From Saccoglossus kowalevskii (Eukaryota > Hemichordata > Enteropneusta > Harrimaniidae): DNA of 46,873 nucleotides. The notes under the pieces are model-generated. The model was not told the DNA's origin, made no database searches, and worked only from the letters and a program-made list of their open reading frames with translations. The stretch is taken from assembly GCF_000003605.2 (NCBI RefSeq), contig NW_003135347.1, positions 399,270-446,142 on the forward strand. The letters run 5' to 3'. Within the stretch, counting starts at the first letter, position 1, and each line of letters begins with the position of its first letter. Shown here piece after piece: positions 34,090-44,815 of the stretch. A program made the translations under genes and the position numbers.

Positions 34090-36783
34090 TCTATACCTTA
34101 AGTATCTCATCTCATACTATATCATTCATTAAGTTGAAAACATTTAGTAATTTTGTATTCTAAAGATGATATTTCTAGTGAAGCATAAAATATAAACAAC
34201 ACGAGTTCCACAATCACAGCACTTGTTACACGGGCATAAATATATTTAATTTAGTTCGCAGACATAATTTTAAAAATAATCAAACAATTTAAAAATACAG
34301 CTCTACAAGACACTCCAGACTAGTGAAAAAGAGGCTTTAACAAGTATTACAAACAATATAGAATAATGCCAACAAAAAAACAAACAAAATAAAATTAGCA
34401 GTTAACTAGTAGTAATCCAGTTGATCCAATTTCCGTTAATGTACGAACTCGAGAGGGTTATTTTCGTAACCGTCATTTGTTCGTAATTTGTAAACATGTT
34501 TGCTACTGTAACAATAGCTCATCGGTTGATGCGTCTAACATGCACCTGCTAACTTTCAGGGGACATGGTGAATACAAAATCAATATTTTTGGAGTAAAAA
34601 ACTTGTGTTAAACTTCATATTCTGGATTTTCTTGCGATGTCAACATATTTAAACATATATCGACAGAAACACGCATATTCACAGGCAGCCACGTGTGAAT
34701 ATAACATACATCGCCTAGGCCAGGAAGCCGGTGGAACAATCGACAACTTTTGGCAGGTGTTGAATCATGTGCATGCGAACATAATTTAAAAGAACTTTTC
34801 CTATTTATGATATTAGTAGATCAACAGTCGCACTTTGTATCATTAATTTCAGAACACCTTCTTGTGATCTCCATACATCATCAAATTTGTTGTTTTTGTA
34901 ACAAATCCTGAAAAACAGCTTATACAATAAAATGAATCTGGCAAAAGAAAATGTGGATAAATCTAAGTAATGGTTGTCTGGTGGTGATTTTTTTTATTAA
35001 TTCGATCGCAAAATTTGCAATGCTGGTTGGGTGACCAGTCTGATTAAAATCTGTTGTAGTGTATTATTTTTTAACTGAAAAATGTAATCGCAATCGTAAG
35101 GCGTAATTGCATGAATTTATAGCTCTATGGTCAGAGTAGCAAGGGTGAATGAACGTTTCAGTGTAAAACAAACATCCTTGTAAACTGCTGATCGGTGAAA
35201 TCCTCTGGATAAATTTATATATACATTGAGTCAGATGCAGTTAGGGCGTCAAAATGACAACATGTTGAAGGCACGCAAAAACGATAGGAAACAATAAAAT
35301 ATTGTTAATTCAAGCGAAATAAATGTAAATGTTAAGTATAAATGTAAAGTATAATGCTTAGCCTTATTTTTCCTTCTCACAAATCACTGTCTCTCACACA
35401 AAAAGGCAGACATTTGATGGACACGTTGCCTGCAGGATTGTTTCAAAATAGGGGGCGCCATAGGCAAACAATTGACTTTCAACCAGGGCAGTAAATGATG
35501 TAAATTCCGCTTGTAATTATTGTGTAAACGTAATCCATAAAAACATTTGTGAAATTGAACCACATTCTGCTAGACTGCCATGTGTGAACTTAGTTTCGTT
35601 TTTTTGCAATTCTCATATTTGTCAATGACATGTACCGTTATTGAAATTTTTCAATAAGAAGAATGTTGTAAATGTTGCAACACACACGCAAATGCTACGT
35701 AAATACCTACGTGATTACGTCACTGCGGAATAGTCTGCTGAATTGTGTTGACATCACATCACATTAGCAATATCCATTCCTGCAATTATCTCATGTAATC
35801 AAATATCATATGTAATCATTCATGACTGTTTATAATTATTTATATGTAGCCATATATACTAATGACACTGAATTATCAACTCTGTAGTCTATGGGCAAAC
35901 TCAGCTATACGCGATATTGACGTCATCTTGCAAAGTCTCGTAAACACAAGAATGTTCTGATTCAGTACAATAGTATCATGCCGTTGATAAAAATAGATAT
36001 TACTAGTATGAAAATTAGATATTCCACGTTACTTACACGACGTATAGTCTGTGTCAATGTTAACATTGCAGTTGATCGACAATAACACTGTGGAATATAT
36101 AATTCTCTAAGAGTTGTGTACTTAGAATACTTAGAACATTTGTACCATCATATAAATATATTTATATTCTCAGCTAAATTAAGTCTCTCCCTCACAAAAT
36201 CTCTCATTCAGTTGTAATAAATTGAGGTCATATACAGTACTACTCATGTAAAACAAGTCATCGTACCTGGAATGATAATAAATTATTCAGAATAAAGACG
36301 ATATTTTTTGGTGAAGCATGACATATAAACAACACATAATTGAAAAAAAAATTCGAGCGTACATATATAAAATTCGAAATCGCAGAATGAGTTAGACAGA
36401 ATCTAAAAAAAAAAAAAAAACAATTCGCTGAATATACGTGTGTTATCATTTGTAATGTTATATCTTGTAAGTTGTAAGTAGTGTGATCTGTCTTTATATA
36501 TTACACGCGTCCAATGACGCACAACTGTTCGACGTTAAACGAAAAAGGAGATTATCTTCAAAGTAGTTCGGTTGAATGCTATCGTTGTATAAGGATAAAG
36601 GTGAGCATTGCGATCCTGGCCTCGAGCCATCTATGCATATTTGATGGCCGTACTCTAGCAGTGAATCACACCGTTCGTGAACTATTGTCAGTGTGGCCAT
36701 AGCGTATCATTGCATCTACATGGAGTGGTGCTATCAAGTGAAACACAAAACAATATGGTAATTCCATACTGATATTACCATTG
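34090..36783. repeat. Oldest recognisable array remnant
   Basis: Bases 34090-34800 match 4080-4800. Bases 34860-35470 weakly match 2040-2380 ('ggtggtgatt', 'agccttatttt'). Bases 35490-35560 echo block X, 36170-36400 block H and 36500-36770 block Y ('caactgttcgacgttaaa'). Bases 35560-36150 show nothing I can place. No gene is supported. Confidence 0.6.
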
Positions 36784-37050
36784 TAGAATAGAATAGAATC
36801 TTTATTGCTGTCATACCCCATAAATGAGGTTTTGATGAAAAGTACAATAAAGTAATTCATCAATCTAAATATTATGTAAAAATAACTAACACTAACAAAA
36901 AAACAAATAAATAAAAATCAAGCAAGACGCTCAAATTTCTATAGAAAAAGTAGTTAATTTGTATTTTCTGAAGCAGCTGGTTTAATCATTTCATCTTTAA
37001 TTGTATATGGAGAATTTCCAAATGCAACCTCGATGATAAAAAGTCAACCT
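36784..37050 (-). mobile_element. LINE 3' tail, minus strand
   Basis: On the minus strand the segment ends 'gggtatgacagcaataaag' followed by (ATTCT)n (plus-strand TAGAA repeats at 36784-36798). This is the usual form of many CR1/L2-like 3' ends. The rest is AT-rich 3' UTR with no protein remnant, so the upstream boundary is approximate. Confidence 0.5.
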
Positions 37051-37059
37051 GTTTTGAGG

Positions 37060-37255
37060 AAAAAAAATATGTTAAACTGTATATTCGTGATTAACGATGG
37101 TGTGGTGACCCCCTTTCTTTGCGAGGTCAAAACTATTACAAGTATATTGACAGTCACTCCCTAGGCAGCTACTTATTGATAATATCGTTAAATTCTATAC
37201 GTATATCTTTTCGGGACCCTGAACCCAGTGGGAACAACCTTTAATCAAATACCAA
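37060..37255. repeat. Block F, partial copy
   Basis: Matches the second half of 6010-6420 and 28900-29130: 'aggtcaaaactatta', 'gacagtcactccc' and 'aatcaaataccaac'. It shows that array material extends at least to 37255. Confidence 0.65.
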
Positions 37256-37555
37256 CTACACTGCATTTTAAATAACGAGCCTGTGTTTTCCAATTCATAT
37301 CCGTTGTGAATTGGTGGATGTACAATTTGTTGAATTGCTTTTTTCGGGCATCCTGTCGAACATCACTGGCCACTAAAACAGGGAATCATAAGGAGTTCAT
37401 GCATAACACCTCTGTTGATTCGTATTATTAATTTGCGTAGGTATGAACTAGTTACGAGCAACTGTCTGACATTTCAGAACAGAAAAAGAAACATCGAACA
37501 GAGACGTCACTTGTTTACATCTCTGAAAAGGATGTAACATCAAATTCGGGAAGAT

Positions 37556-37925
37556 GAGGGGTGTTTATTTATAGACCTCCGTAAGGCATTTGGCACTGTA
37601 GATCACGGTACTTTAATTGAATAATTGAAGAAAGACTTTGGACTGAGTCTCGGCGTCCCCAAGTGGTTTAAATCGTACCTGTCGAAGCGTTCATAACTGG
37701 ATTGCAGTATCTGCTTCTACGGGGATCGCTGTTGCATCACTCGAATTTCTAGTTTATGTCCATGACATGACAGATATTATAACATTTGCTAATTTTAATA
37801 TGTATGCAGATGATTCTGCGCTTGACTTTGCCTCAGCGACACACGTTGATTTCCTAAGCAAGGTAAACTTCCTACATTGCCTTCATATTTCAATGTTAAT
37901 AAGCGACAATTAACTGTAAACCAAG
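37556..37925 (+). pseudogene. Non-LTR reverse transcriptase relic
   Basis: The plus strand reads DLRKAFGTVDHGTLIE, a stop, LGVPKWFKSYLSKRS, and in a second frame EFLVYVHDMTDII followed by MYADDSALDFAS. These correspond to RT motif A (FIDLRKAFDTVDH type, with Gly replacing one Asp), the WF-SYLS-R region, and motif C (YADD) of CR1/jockey-like elements. The GxPQGS region between them is missing. Frameshifts near 37573 and 37740 and two stops make it a dead fragment. Confidence 0.85.
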
Positions 37926-39220
37926 GGTAGAAAACTTTGATTAAGTTGAAATAGGGGGAAAACAAGATAATCGCGTCAGGTAGGTGCTGTCATATATTTC
38001 AATCCCAATCCCGAAAATGAAATATATGTAATAGAATCGCATAAAAAAGTTGCTGTTATGTGGCAGATTTGATAACTTTTATATTACCGAGCGGCGAGAG
38101 TAAAATTTCAAGCTGACAACACTAAATGACGCACAGACCGATATGTTCAAACAACTGGACTGACTGTTCCTTCATAATCGTAGGAAACTGTGAATATGTA
38201 GAATAACAAGGATGAGAGTGGTGATCTTTTATCAATAGAATTCAAATCCACAATCACTGAAATAGATTTTCATATAAATTTCGAATACCACATATAATTC
38301 AAACAGTTTTCACAAATCTCAGTGAGATATCAGCTATTTTAGAACTATCTTAACGTCTGTCGAATAAATTAAACGCCTCAAATCACTGAAAATAACTATT
38401 AGTACTAGGTAAAAAAATACACAAAATGTACAACTTGTGTTCAAATCAATAATTATAACTTTGGAACAAAATACCAACGAAATATAACTTAAAGAAATGG
38501 TTTATTGGCAAATTATGATCGAAGAGCACTAAACGTATGATATTATCCTATTTAAGGAAATTCATCATGGTGCTACAATCAGCTCTAGATTAACGGTTCT
38601 GTGAATTGCAACTTGCACGAACTAAACAAAATGTCTGTTTATTCAGCACAGGCACTCACCCTGTGCCTTACTGTCAGATCTGGGCAACGTTTAAGATTTC
38701 GATTACTGATCTATATTTCGCGTTGTAAAGAAAACAAGTACACGAGCTTGAATTGCTTCTACTTCCCGTCTACGTTTGTTGTTGTTACATCAGTTGTCTA
38801 CCATATTTGTAAGCGCAAGCATTTATTATGCAAACTGCAAATTTGTAGTATATGTTAGCCACATTGTTGATTAGACATAACACATAAATTAATCTTTAAA
38901 ACAGTTGTCCAATATGTCGTCTTGAATTAGCTTATTTTTTTTAGCTTCTGTTGTTAATGAAACGATCTGGAAATCTGTCATCTACAACACATGTTTTAAA
39001 TTCGCAGAGAATGTGTTATGAAAAATGACAACAGAATCGAATAAACCATTCCAATGTCGTTACCAAATGAGGAAACTATTACAGATCCGTCGACATACTT
39101 TTTAAATAAGGTTTGTTAACTCGCCACCGCAGAATTATAAACCCTTAGGCATAATCATATACTTATAGAGCGCATTCATGCATCTAAAATATGGATTGGA
39201 ACTGCCTGTAAAATAGTTAT
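37926..39220. other. No gene seen
   Basis: Unique AT-rich DNA. The only ORF of note is 85 codons (38601-38858), with no domain, signal peptide or repeat copy to support it. Confidence 0.5.
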
Positions 39221-39360
39221 GCAATAACCCCCGCCAAAGCAGGTATACCACGAGATATTGCATAATTCACGACATATACGCACGTGCCGCGGGCGAATGC
39301 ATATATGGAGCGAACTGTGCAATATCAAGTGGTATACCCGCCTTCGGCGGGGGTTATTGC
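39221..39360. mobile_element. Palindromic MITE, 140 bases
   Basis: The left arm GCAATAACCCCCGCC and the right arm GGCGGGGGTTATTGC are exact inverses at the two ends. The inner arms (GGTATACCACGAGATATTGCA against TGCAATATCAAGTGGTATACC) extend the match to about 44 bases with few mismatches. TAT flanks both ends, which may be a short target duplication. Confidence 0.85.
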
Positions 39361-39529
39361 TATTATATTGTACCAGTATATTTAGAATTCGATAAAACTA
39401 TCGCATCTACTATTATATTATGATTATGGCCCATGAGCATGAATATTTATAAGAATAGTATGTAGTTGTACACTGAATGCATACGAAAAATTCATAGAAA
39501 CACAATTCAAATTGACTACAAAATGACGT

Positions 39530-40018
39530 TTATTCCGCATGATAACGAAACGTATATCCAGTGAATAGAGCACCGTAAACACCAAAAATACCATAACAAA
39601 AGATGACCTCTCTGACATTTAACTGACCGCGAATTTTCCACATTTTCATTTCGTTTTTTGTACAATTTGGTCTGTAATTTACCCATTGACAGTTGTGAAA
39701 TAAACCGGTTTTGTGACTCATCATACTACTTGTAACTGTGGATATTTGACGTTCAGCGGTACTTGGTTCGACCATAGACCCTATAAAATCAGGTCTATGG
39801 TTCGACCAAAGTTTGAGACATGGCGGGACGCGGTAGTGTAACTCAGTCCCAACATTTGACCTGGATACATCTTTGGTATAATAACCAAAGTTTTGTGACA
39901 GTGTGCCTGACAAGTTTTGTCGTTGTGAGACTGAAGTTTGCTGGTGTAAAATCGGATTCTCACATCGTTTTTGTGAAACGTACATGATATGTCTTGCCTC
40001 AAAGTCGGCACTTTGCAC
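39530..40018 (-). CDS. Hypothetical 162-residue ORF with C-terminal hydrophobic helix
   Basis: ATG at 40018 opens 162 codons to a stop at 39530-39532, among the longest ORFs in the window in otherwise stop-rich DNA. The N-terminal 120 residues are polar with no domain I recognise. The end reads REVIFCYGIFGVYGALFTGY then TFRYHAE, a plausible single membrane helix near the C terminus. The middle spans a small inverted repeat (CCATAGACC/GGTCTATGG at about 39772-39801), which suggests part of the ORF may be derived from a repeat. A 143-codon ORF starts at 39994 on the opposite strand and overlaps its start. There is no second copy, intron signal or family match to confirm it, so it may be chance. 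Confidence 0.25.
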   Translation of the reverse strand: MQSADFEARHIMYVSQKRCENPILHQQTSVSQRQNLSGTLSQNFGYYTKDVSRSNVGTELHYRVPPCLKLWSNHRPDFIGSMVEPSTAERQISTVTSSMMSHKTGLFHNCQWVNYRPNCTKNEMKMWKIRGQLNVREVIFCYGIFGVYGALFTGYTFRYHAE

Positions 40019-40454
40019 GCCGGCGCTCTTTATTGTGGTTGGTGTACACTCGGCACAAATCTCCAGAATTCAAAATTACCTTCATCATCTGCTGTAATTT
40101 ATTTACCCATTGTGAAGAATTACAATACCATATATCGTCGTCGAATTCTGAGTTGTCCCGTGTTTTTTGGATGGCAATTACCCGGATGCTATTTCACTGC
40201 AATGTTGTCAGTCGCTGGGACACCGGTTGTTATTGGTGGCAAACATGTTTGCCTGTGACTCGTGGTTTTTTGCATTTTCTTGTCCTTCAATCCTCCAAAT
40301 ACATTTTGCTGGATCCGCCACTGTCTCTAGTGAGTTTATTTAGATTCCAAAAATCTTTATTTTATTATTTAGACGCATGGTCACAGCAGCAATTGTTAAT
40401 TGTGCAATATAATCTAATAACATAGTGTATAAGAGAATGCACGGGGTCAGGTCA

Positions 40455-40690
40455 AACATTTTTACCATCACGTGTGCCGTTTCCTGGCCAGTTTAAAGGT
40501 TCACAGTTGTGTAACACAAGGATAATTTAGACGGGCACCAATATATATTGATTTAATTATGTGCATATATAAATGGAGTCAAGAATGCACAATCTTACAC
40601 ATACAACATAACACTAATATGATGGTATGCTTACTTGTCTTCAGCAATATCGCTTCTCTGCAATAGTTTAGTCATTAACGTGGTCTCAGC
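40455..40690 (-). repeat. LTR (3' LTR of the minus-strand element)
   Basis: Aligns with 43181-43470 through 'ttttaccat', 'gaccagtttaaag', 'gataatttagac', 'caatcttacacatacaac' and 'caatagtt'. Identity is moderate, with several indels, so the insertion is old. Confidence 0.65.
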
Positions 40691-41202
40691 AATGCACCAA
40701 CACGCATAAACATTTAGTAAGGGTTGCTGATGTGTGCCATGTTGTGGTGCATGTTAGAACAATAGACTAATGGTGTTCCACCAATCAATGGAGTTGGTCA
40801 CCCAAGTGACCGTACTGGAGTTCATGAGGTAAGTGAAAGAAACTCTACCTTCACACCTGTATCACTTGGTTTCCGTTCCAATTGGACTTCAGTTTTTGAT
40901 GTTAGAAGTTAGGTTCATTTAAGGTAGTACGTGGATATGCCCACCAGATTTCAAGAACTTTGTCAGTCACAATCTTGAGTAGGAACCCCGTAAAAACAAG
41001 TGGTTACACTTTAAATATCAGCAATGACACCATACAGTATATGGTGTCAATCATATATTGGTGTACTGAGTCTGTACATTCATCTTCCGGATAATTGTTC
41101 AATGATTGGGAAGTTGCAATACACGCGTTTTGCTTAAGATAATTTTGAATTGTTCAAGTGCAAGTTGGAGACAAGAATTCCATTTTTTAGGTTTACTTTT
41201 AT

Positions 41203-41472
41203 TTGTAAGTTCGTGCAGGAACGCAACAAGGTCGCAACAAATTTAAATAACACCCAGCTAGCTCTACAAATGATCTAACATTTCTTGGTGTCAGGCGTTG
41301 CGGAGCATTCTGCAGTGCATATACTTTCCTGGAACTGAACCAATTGGCCTTGTCCCACCATATGTCGAAAAAATCAAACTGGGTAAAACCAGCATAGCAT
41401 TTCAATGGTATAGTTGTTAAGCCAGTCCTCTGAAGTGATTTAGTACATCGTCGAATGTCTTCAGAAGGGTTT
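41203..41472 (-). pseudogene. Gypsy-type reverse transcriptase remnant
   Basis: The minus strand reads LLKTFDDVLNHFRGL, then after a shift a KC-x-x-F region and KVYALQNAPQRLTPRNVRSF followed by VELAGCYLNLL. The family motif at this point is K(V/I)-x-A(I/L)-x(3)-P-x(4,5)-VRSFLGLAGYYR. The match includes VRSF, LAG and the following aromatic, with conserved spacing. The long ORF is 41199-41405. The catalytic YxDD region should lie just upstream and is not recognisable. Confidence 0.55.
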
Positions 41473-41865
41473 GCTAATCTTACTGTATATCAAGACCTAA
41501 ACTAATAACCACAACATCCGAACCGACACTGGGACTATTCACAAGTCGGAATGGGAGGTAACAATAAGGAAATGACCAAAGGGATAAAGAAGACAGTTTC
41601 GACCTTTGCCTCACGGGCTAGTCAGAACCAGTTTGATCAAATAACTAATCCGGCTCATGGGCTCAGCGTCAAAGATTGTGATTTAGTGAGTTTCCTGAAA
41701 ATCAAAATCAAAGATATCAATCAGGCTTCTTGATAAGCACAATGGGGGAGCAGTAGGGTGAATCATAAGGGTGGTCAGTATTTGGTACACCTGTATTTGG
41801 TTTGTCACTAGTACCTTTTTATCAGGAATTTCAGCTGAATGTTTTGATTTACGGACACCCACACC

Positions 41866-42070
41866 ACAAGAAGGATACCGTCATTCCACACATGTGAAGC
41901 GTGAATGTCCATTCCATGCCTTTAAACTTATAAAATAGTGTTCAGGTCATAGATGCGGCTTCCACTCTTACAATGTAGTACGAATTAGGGGCCTCTAGCG
42001 CAGCTTCAGTGGCTCGTGTACCATCGGCCATTACACAAGTATAAGGTCTTCCAGTGAGCTGGGAGTGACA
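41866..42070 (-). pseudogene. Gypsy-type protease remnant
   Basis: The minus strand reads LTGRPYTCVMADGTRATEAA, then SYYIVRVEAASM, a stop, and FKGMEWTFTLHMW. Retropepsins of Gypsy elements have a V-x-(M/L)-A-(D/N)-G-T strand and end in (L)GMDWL. Both landmarks are present about 45 residues apart. The catalytic DTG/DSG upstream is not visible. Confidence 0.45.
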
Positions 42071-43180
42071 TACCAAATCCTTTCAAATAAAAACCCCAGT
42101 AAACCTCGTATCTCTAATCACCATCACTTTCTGTCTTTGGCCACACCCTCAGCAGTTGGGCGTTCTACTTCTGTTTACGAAGCTTATGTCCCATCACCCC
42201 TGACCAGGTGACAAATATGTTCGAAATTCCTGCAGGTTGTGATGGCAAATGCCTGTCTGTGGTACTCTTGTGTGGTATAATGATGCACCTTGACGTGGTA
42301 GTTGTCTGCAAATCAAGAAAGGGGTGCTACATGGGGTTAAATTACCCACCCAAATCCCACTAGCGACTGTTAATATTTTTCAGCACATGACCATTTGTGG
42401 CATAATTAGTCTGTTTTACTCATTATAGACGGTATTTAGGTTATCTACGCGGTGCTAGCCATTTTTTAAACCTGGTTTCAGCAACGGATTTTATTTACGA
42501 TTTGGGGTATAGTAGTTCAGCAAACTTCGCTCGAGTCTTGTCACTGGTGGTCTCTCAAAACACCAACATTTCTGGGATGTACATTCTATAATACTGTTCG
42601 GGCAAGCACAAATCGTTGAGCACTTTCCTATTAGGCACAACACCTGATATGTTAATGCACAGTGTCAAGTAATGCTCGTGTTGAATCCTAAATTTTCTAC
42701 ATGTGTCGACAGGTATCACGTTATATACCGCCAGATTGAATGTATCTCCTTTAATTAACCACTGCTTAGCACAAATTTATCTTCGATTTATGTAGACGTC
42801 AATGTCCTCGACATCTTTAAATTTTGGAGGGATTGAATTTTAGTTCCATTTGGTATTATTTTGTAGTTCTAAATTAGACATAACATAAAGCTGAGCTAAT
42901 ATGGCGACAGCCTTATTTTTAGCTGTTTGTAGGTTACTTGTTCAAACATTTATTTCTCAAATTTAGCCTTTTCTTCCAATGGCTTATGAAACCTACCTCA
43001 AGTTTAACTACTTGTTCCATATTTTCTCTCTAAACTTCTTGCTAAACTGTACTCGTTCAACTCTTTATCTTTCAAGATTAGCTCATTAGTTTTTGTTTGC
43101 TAATTGCAGGCATTTAAAAAAAATATTTCCTAATTAGTATATAAAAAAAGTTCAACATCCCCCAAAACCCCAATAATAAT

Positions 43181-43470
43181 CAATATTTTTACCATACTTC
43201 GTATGCGGGTTCTTGACCAGTTTAAAGTTACACAATTCGCGTAACACATAGATAATTTAGACTGATAGTCACCAATATAGTTTAATTTAATAATATGTAT
43301 ATATTAATGATGAAAAGAATGTTCATCTGTCAATCTTACACATACAACACCACTCGTGAAATGCGTGAAACAATGATAGTTTATTACGTACAACAAAATA
43401 AGTGTGGTATGATTACTCGTCTCTCACCCCTACAATAGTTCAGTGTGAAACACACTACAACGCGGATACA
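43181..43470 (-). repeat. LTR (5' LTR of the minus-strand element)
   Basis: Partner of 40455-40690, longer by several small insertions. It carries AATAAA on the minus strand at 43380-43385. Confidence 0.65.
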
Positions 43471-44103
43471 TGGTTAGTTAGAGTTGAAGGCAATGAAAAG
43501 TGCATGCACTTACACACACCACATCAAATTCGCCAATGAGATAAGATGCGCAGTGTACATTCACAACTCTTCACATATATATTTGTAAAATATCACATAA
43601 ATAAATTGGCCAGTAAATGACAGATTGTTTCAATTAAAAAGCGCGATATAATGACTGAAAGCCCCAAACAAACTAGAGTATACATTTTCAGATGAGTGTC
43701 AAATCGTTGCACGTGTTAGAATAATACAGCAATCAACGTGGACTGAATCTCACGACTTGGAGCATAGGAAATGTACCAGTGATTGGAACTCAGAATGTTT
43801 ACTTCGGGTTCGGCTATGGTAGTGGATCCACTCGACGGATTTCAGGGTCGCCTTAAGCGTGGACCCTCTTTGTCAGCCAATAGCTTGGGATGATTATTTA
43901 ATAATTTTAATGACAACGTTAACCTGACAACACTTTACAGACTAACACATTGTAAAATCAACATTACACGCTTTGTGTTTGATGTATGTCTGAATTGGAA
44001 GAAGCTACAGGCAATGTGTACAGGACACATGCAACGAGGAATAGAATATTCAAATAAACTACACACTATTGAAATAACGTGTTGTAATTACGGCAATCAA
44101 GGA
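43471..44103 (-). other. Probable 3' UTR and downstream region of the GPCR gene
   Basis: No other gene is visible. On the minus strand, ATTAAA occurs at 43897-43902 and 43906-43911, about 200 bases after the stop codon, and could be the poly(A) signal. A 73-codon plus ORF overlapping the GPCR exon (43975-44196) is a shadow. Confidence 0.35.
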
Positions 44104-44794
44104 TCACATCTTGCTTATTTTGAGGCTCTTCCGGAACAAGGAACTCAGTCGGCCTGTTGCCGTAGTCGTGCTTCTCCGCCGCAAAACATTTTGTAATCCT
44201 ACTACTGTTTTCATTAGTCCCCAGCATTCTTTGCGATATACGTCATTCATGAGAAAATATATAACCGTATTGATAAGATTGTTACACATGGCGATGCATT
44301 CAACTATGTAAAACAATGTCATGTTGTTGTTCTCACGTTGTAGGATGTCTTCATGGAAGTGCACGGCGAGATTGTAACCGTGATAAGGCCCCCAACATAT
44401 ACCAAATGACACGACAACAGTTACTAACATCCGGATAGTTTTCTTCCTATTACCGACTGCAAGGTCTCGGTGTCTGTTTGTGAGTTGACCAGGGGTGCGA
44501 TGAAACCATACTTTCTTAATTATATTAATGTAGGCGAACGTCATAACGCCCATTGGTATAATATATTCGACTACTGTTAAAAACACAATGTATGCTTTAG
44601 ACGACTGCCTGTTTCCCCAATATTCACCGCAGTAATGTATGTTGTTACCGGCTCTGTCGTATCCGCTCGACATGGACGTTTTCATTGGTGTTGGCAACGT
44701 GATCAAGATAGACACAACCCATATAAAGATGGTGAGCACAATGACAGCCCCCTTCTGTAGCCTGGGCTTTAGTGGATGGAATATGACGTAATAC
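44104..44794 (-). CDS. Prokineticin-receptor-like GPCR, 3' coding exon
   Basis: This encodes 229 residues from the end of the DRY motif at TM3 to the C terminus; the gene is partial in the window. After the splice acceptor the exon supplies the last base of the Arg codon, then YYVIFHPLKPR (second loop), TM4 (VLTIFIWVVSILITLP), loop 2 with YCGEYWG, TM5 (AYIVFLTVVEYIIPMGVMTF), KVWFHRTPGQ, RKKTIRML, TM6 with CWGPYHGYN, then LFYIVECIAMCNNLINTVIY in TM7 in place of NPxxY, and helix 8 (MNDVYRKE). The YVVECIAMSNSMINT-type TM7, the HPLKPR loop and the WF-x(2)-PG segment are features I know from prokineticin receptors, which couple to Gq and related proteins at the plasma membrane. The C tail is basic and Ser/Thr-rich. 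Stop TGA is at 44104-44106. Related peptide receptors cannot be excluded, but this subfamily fits best. Confidence 0.9.
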
Positions 44795-44815
44795 CTGCAA
44801 CAAAAGAGAAATTAA
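44795..44815 (-). other. Splice acceptor inside the DRY codon
   Basis: On the minus strand 'aatttctcttttgttgcAG' ends at 44795, and the exon starts with G completing an Arg codon before TAT TAC. This is a phase-2 intron in the DRY arginine, a position used by many rhodopsin-class GPCR genes. No matching donor exon with TM1-TM3 is visible in 44816-46873. Confidence 0.85.

Larger units (their letters stand above)
40455..43470 (-). mobile_element. Ty3/Gypsy-like LTR retrotransposon relic, minus strand
   Basis: Two diverged direct repeats of about 235-290 bases (40455-40690 and 43181-43470) flank 2.5 kb. Between them the minus strand carries, in the order expected for this class, a protease-like and then a reverse-transcriptase-like remnant. 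Both have stops and frameshifts, and gag, most of RT, RNase H and integrase are missing. LTR edges and a primer-binding site could not be fixed. Confidence 0.6.

Noticed and set aside
44111-44311. Plus-strand ORF over the GPCR exon
   Set aside because: Antisense shadow of the receptor coding sequence.
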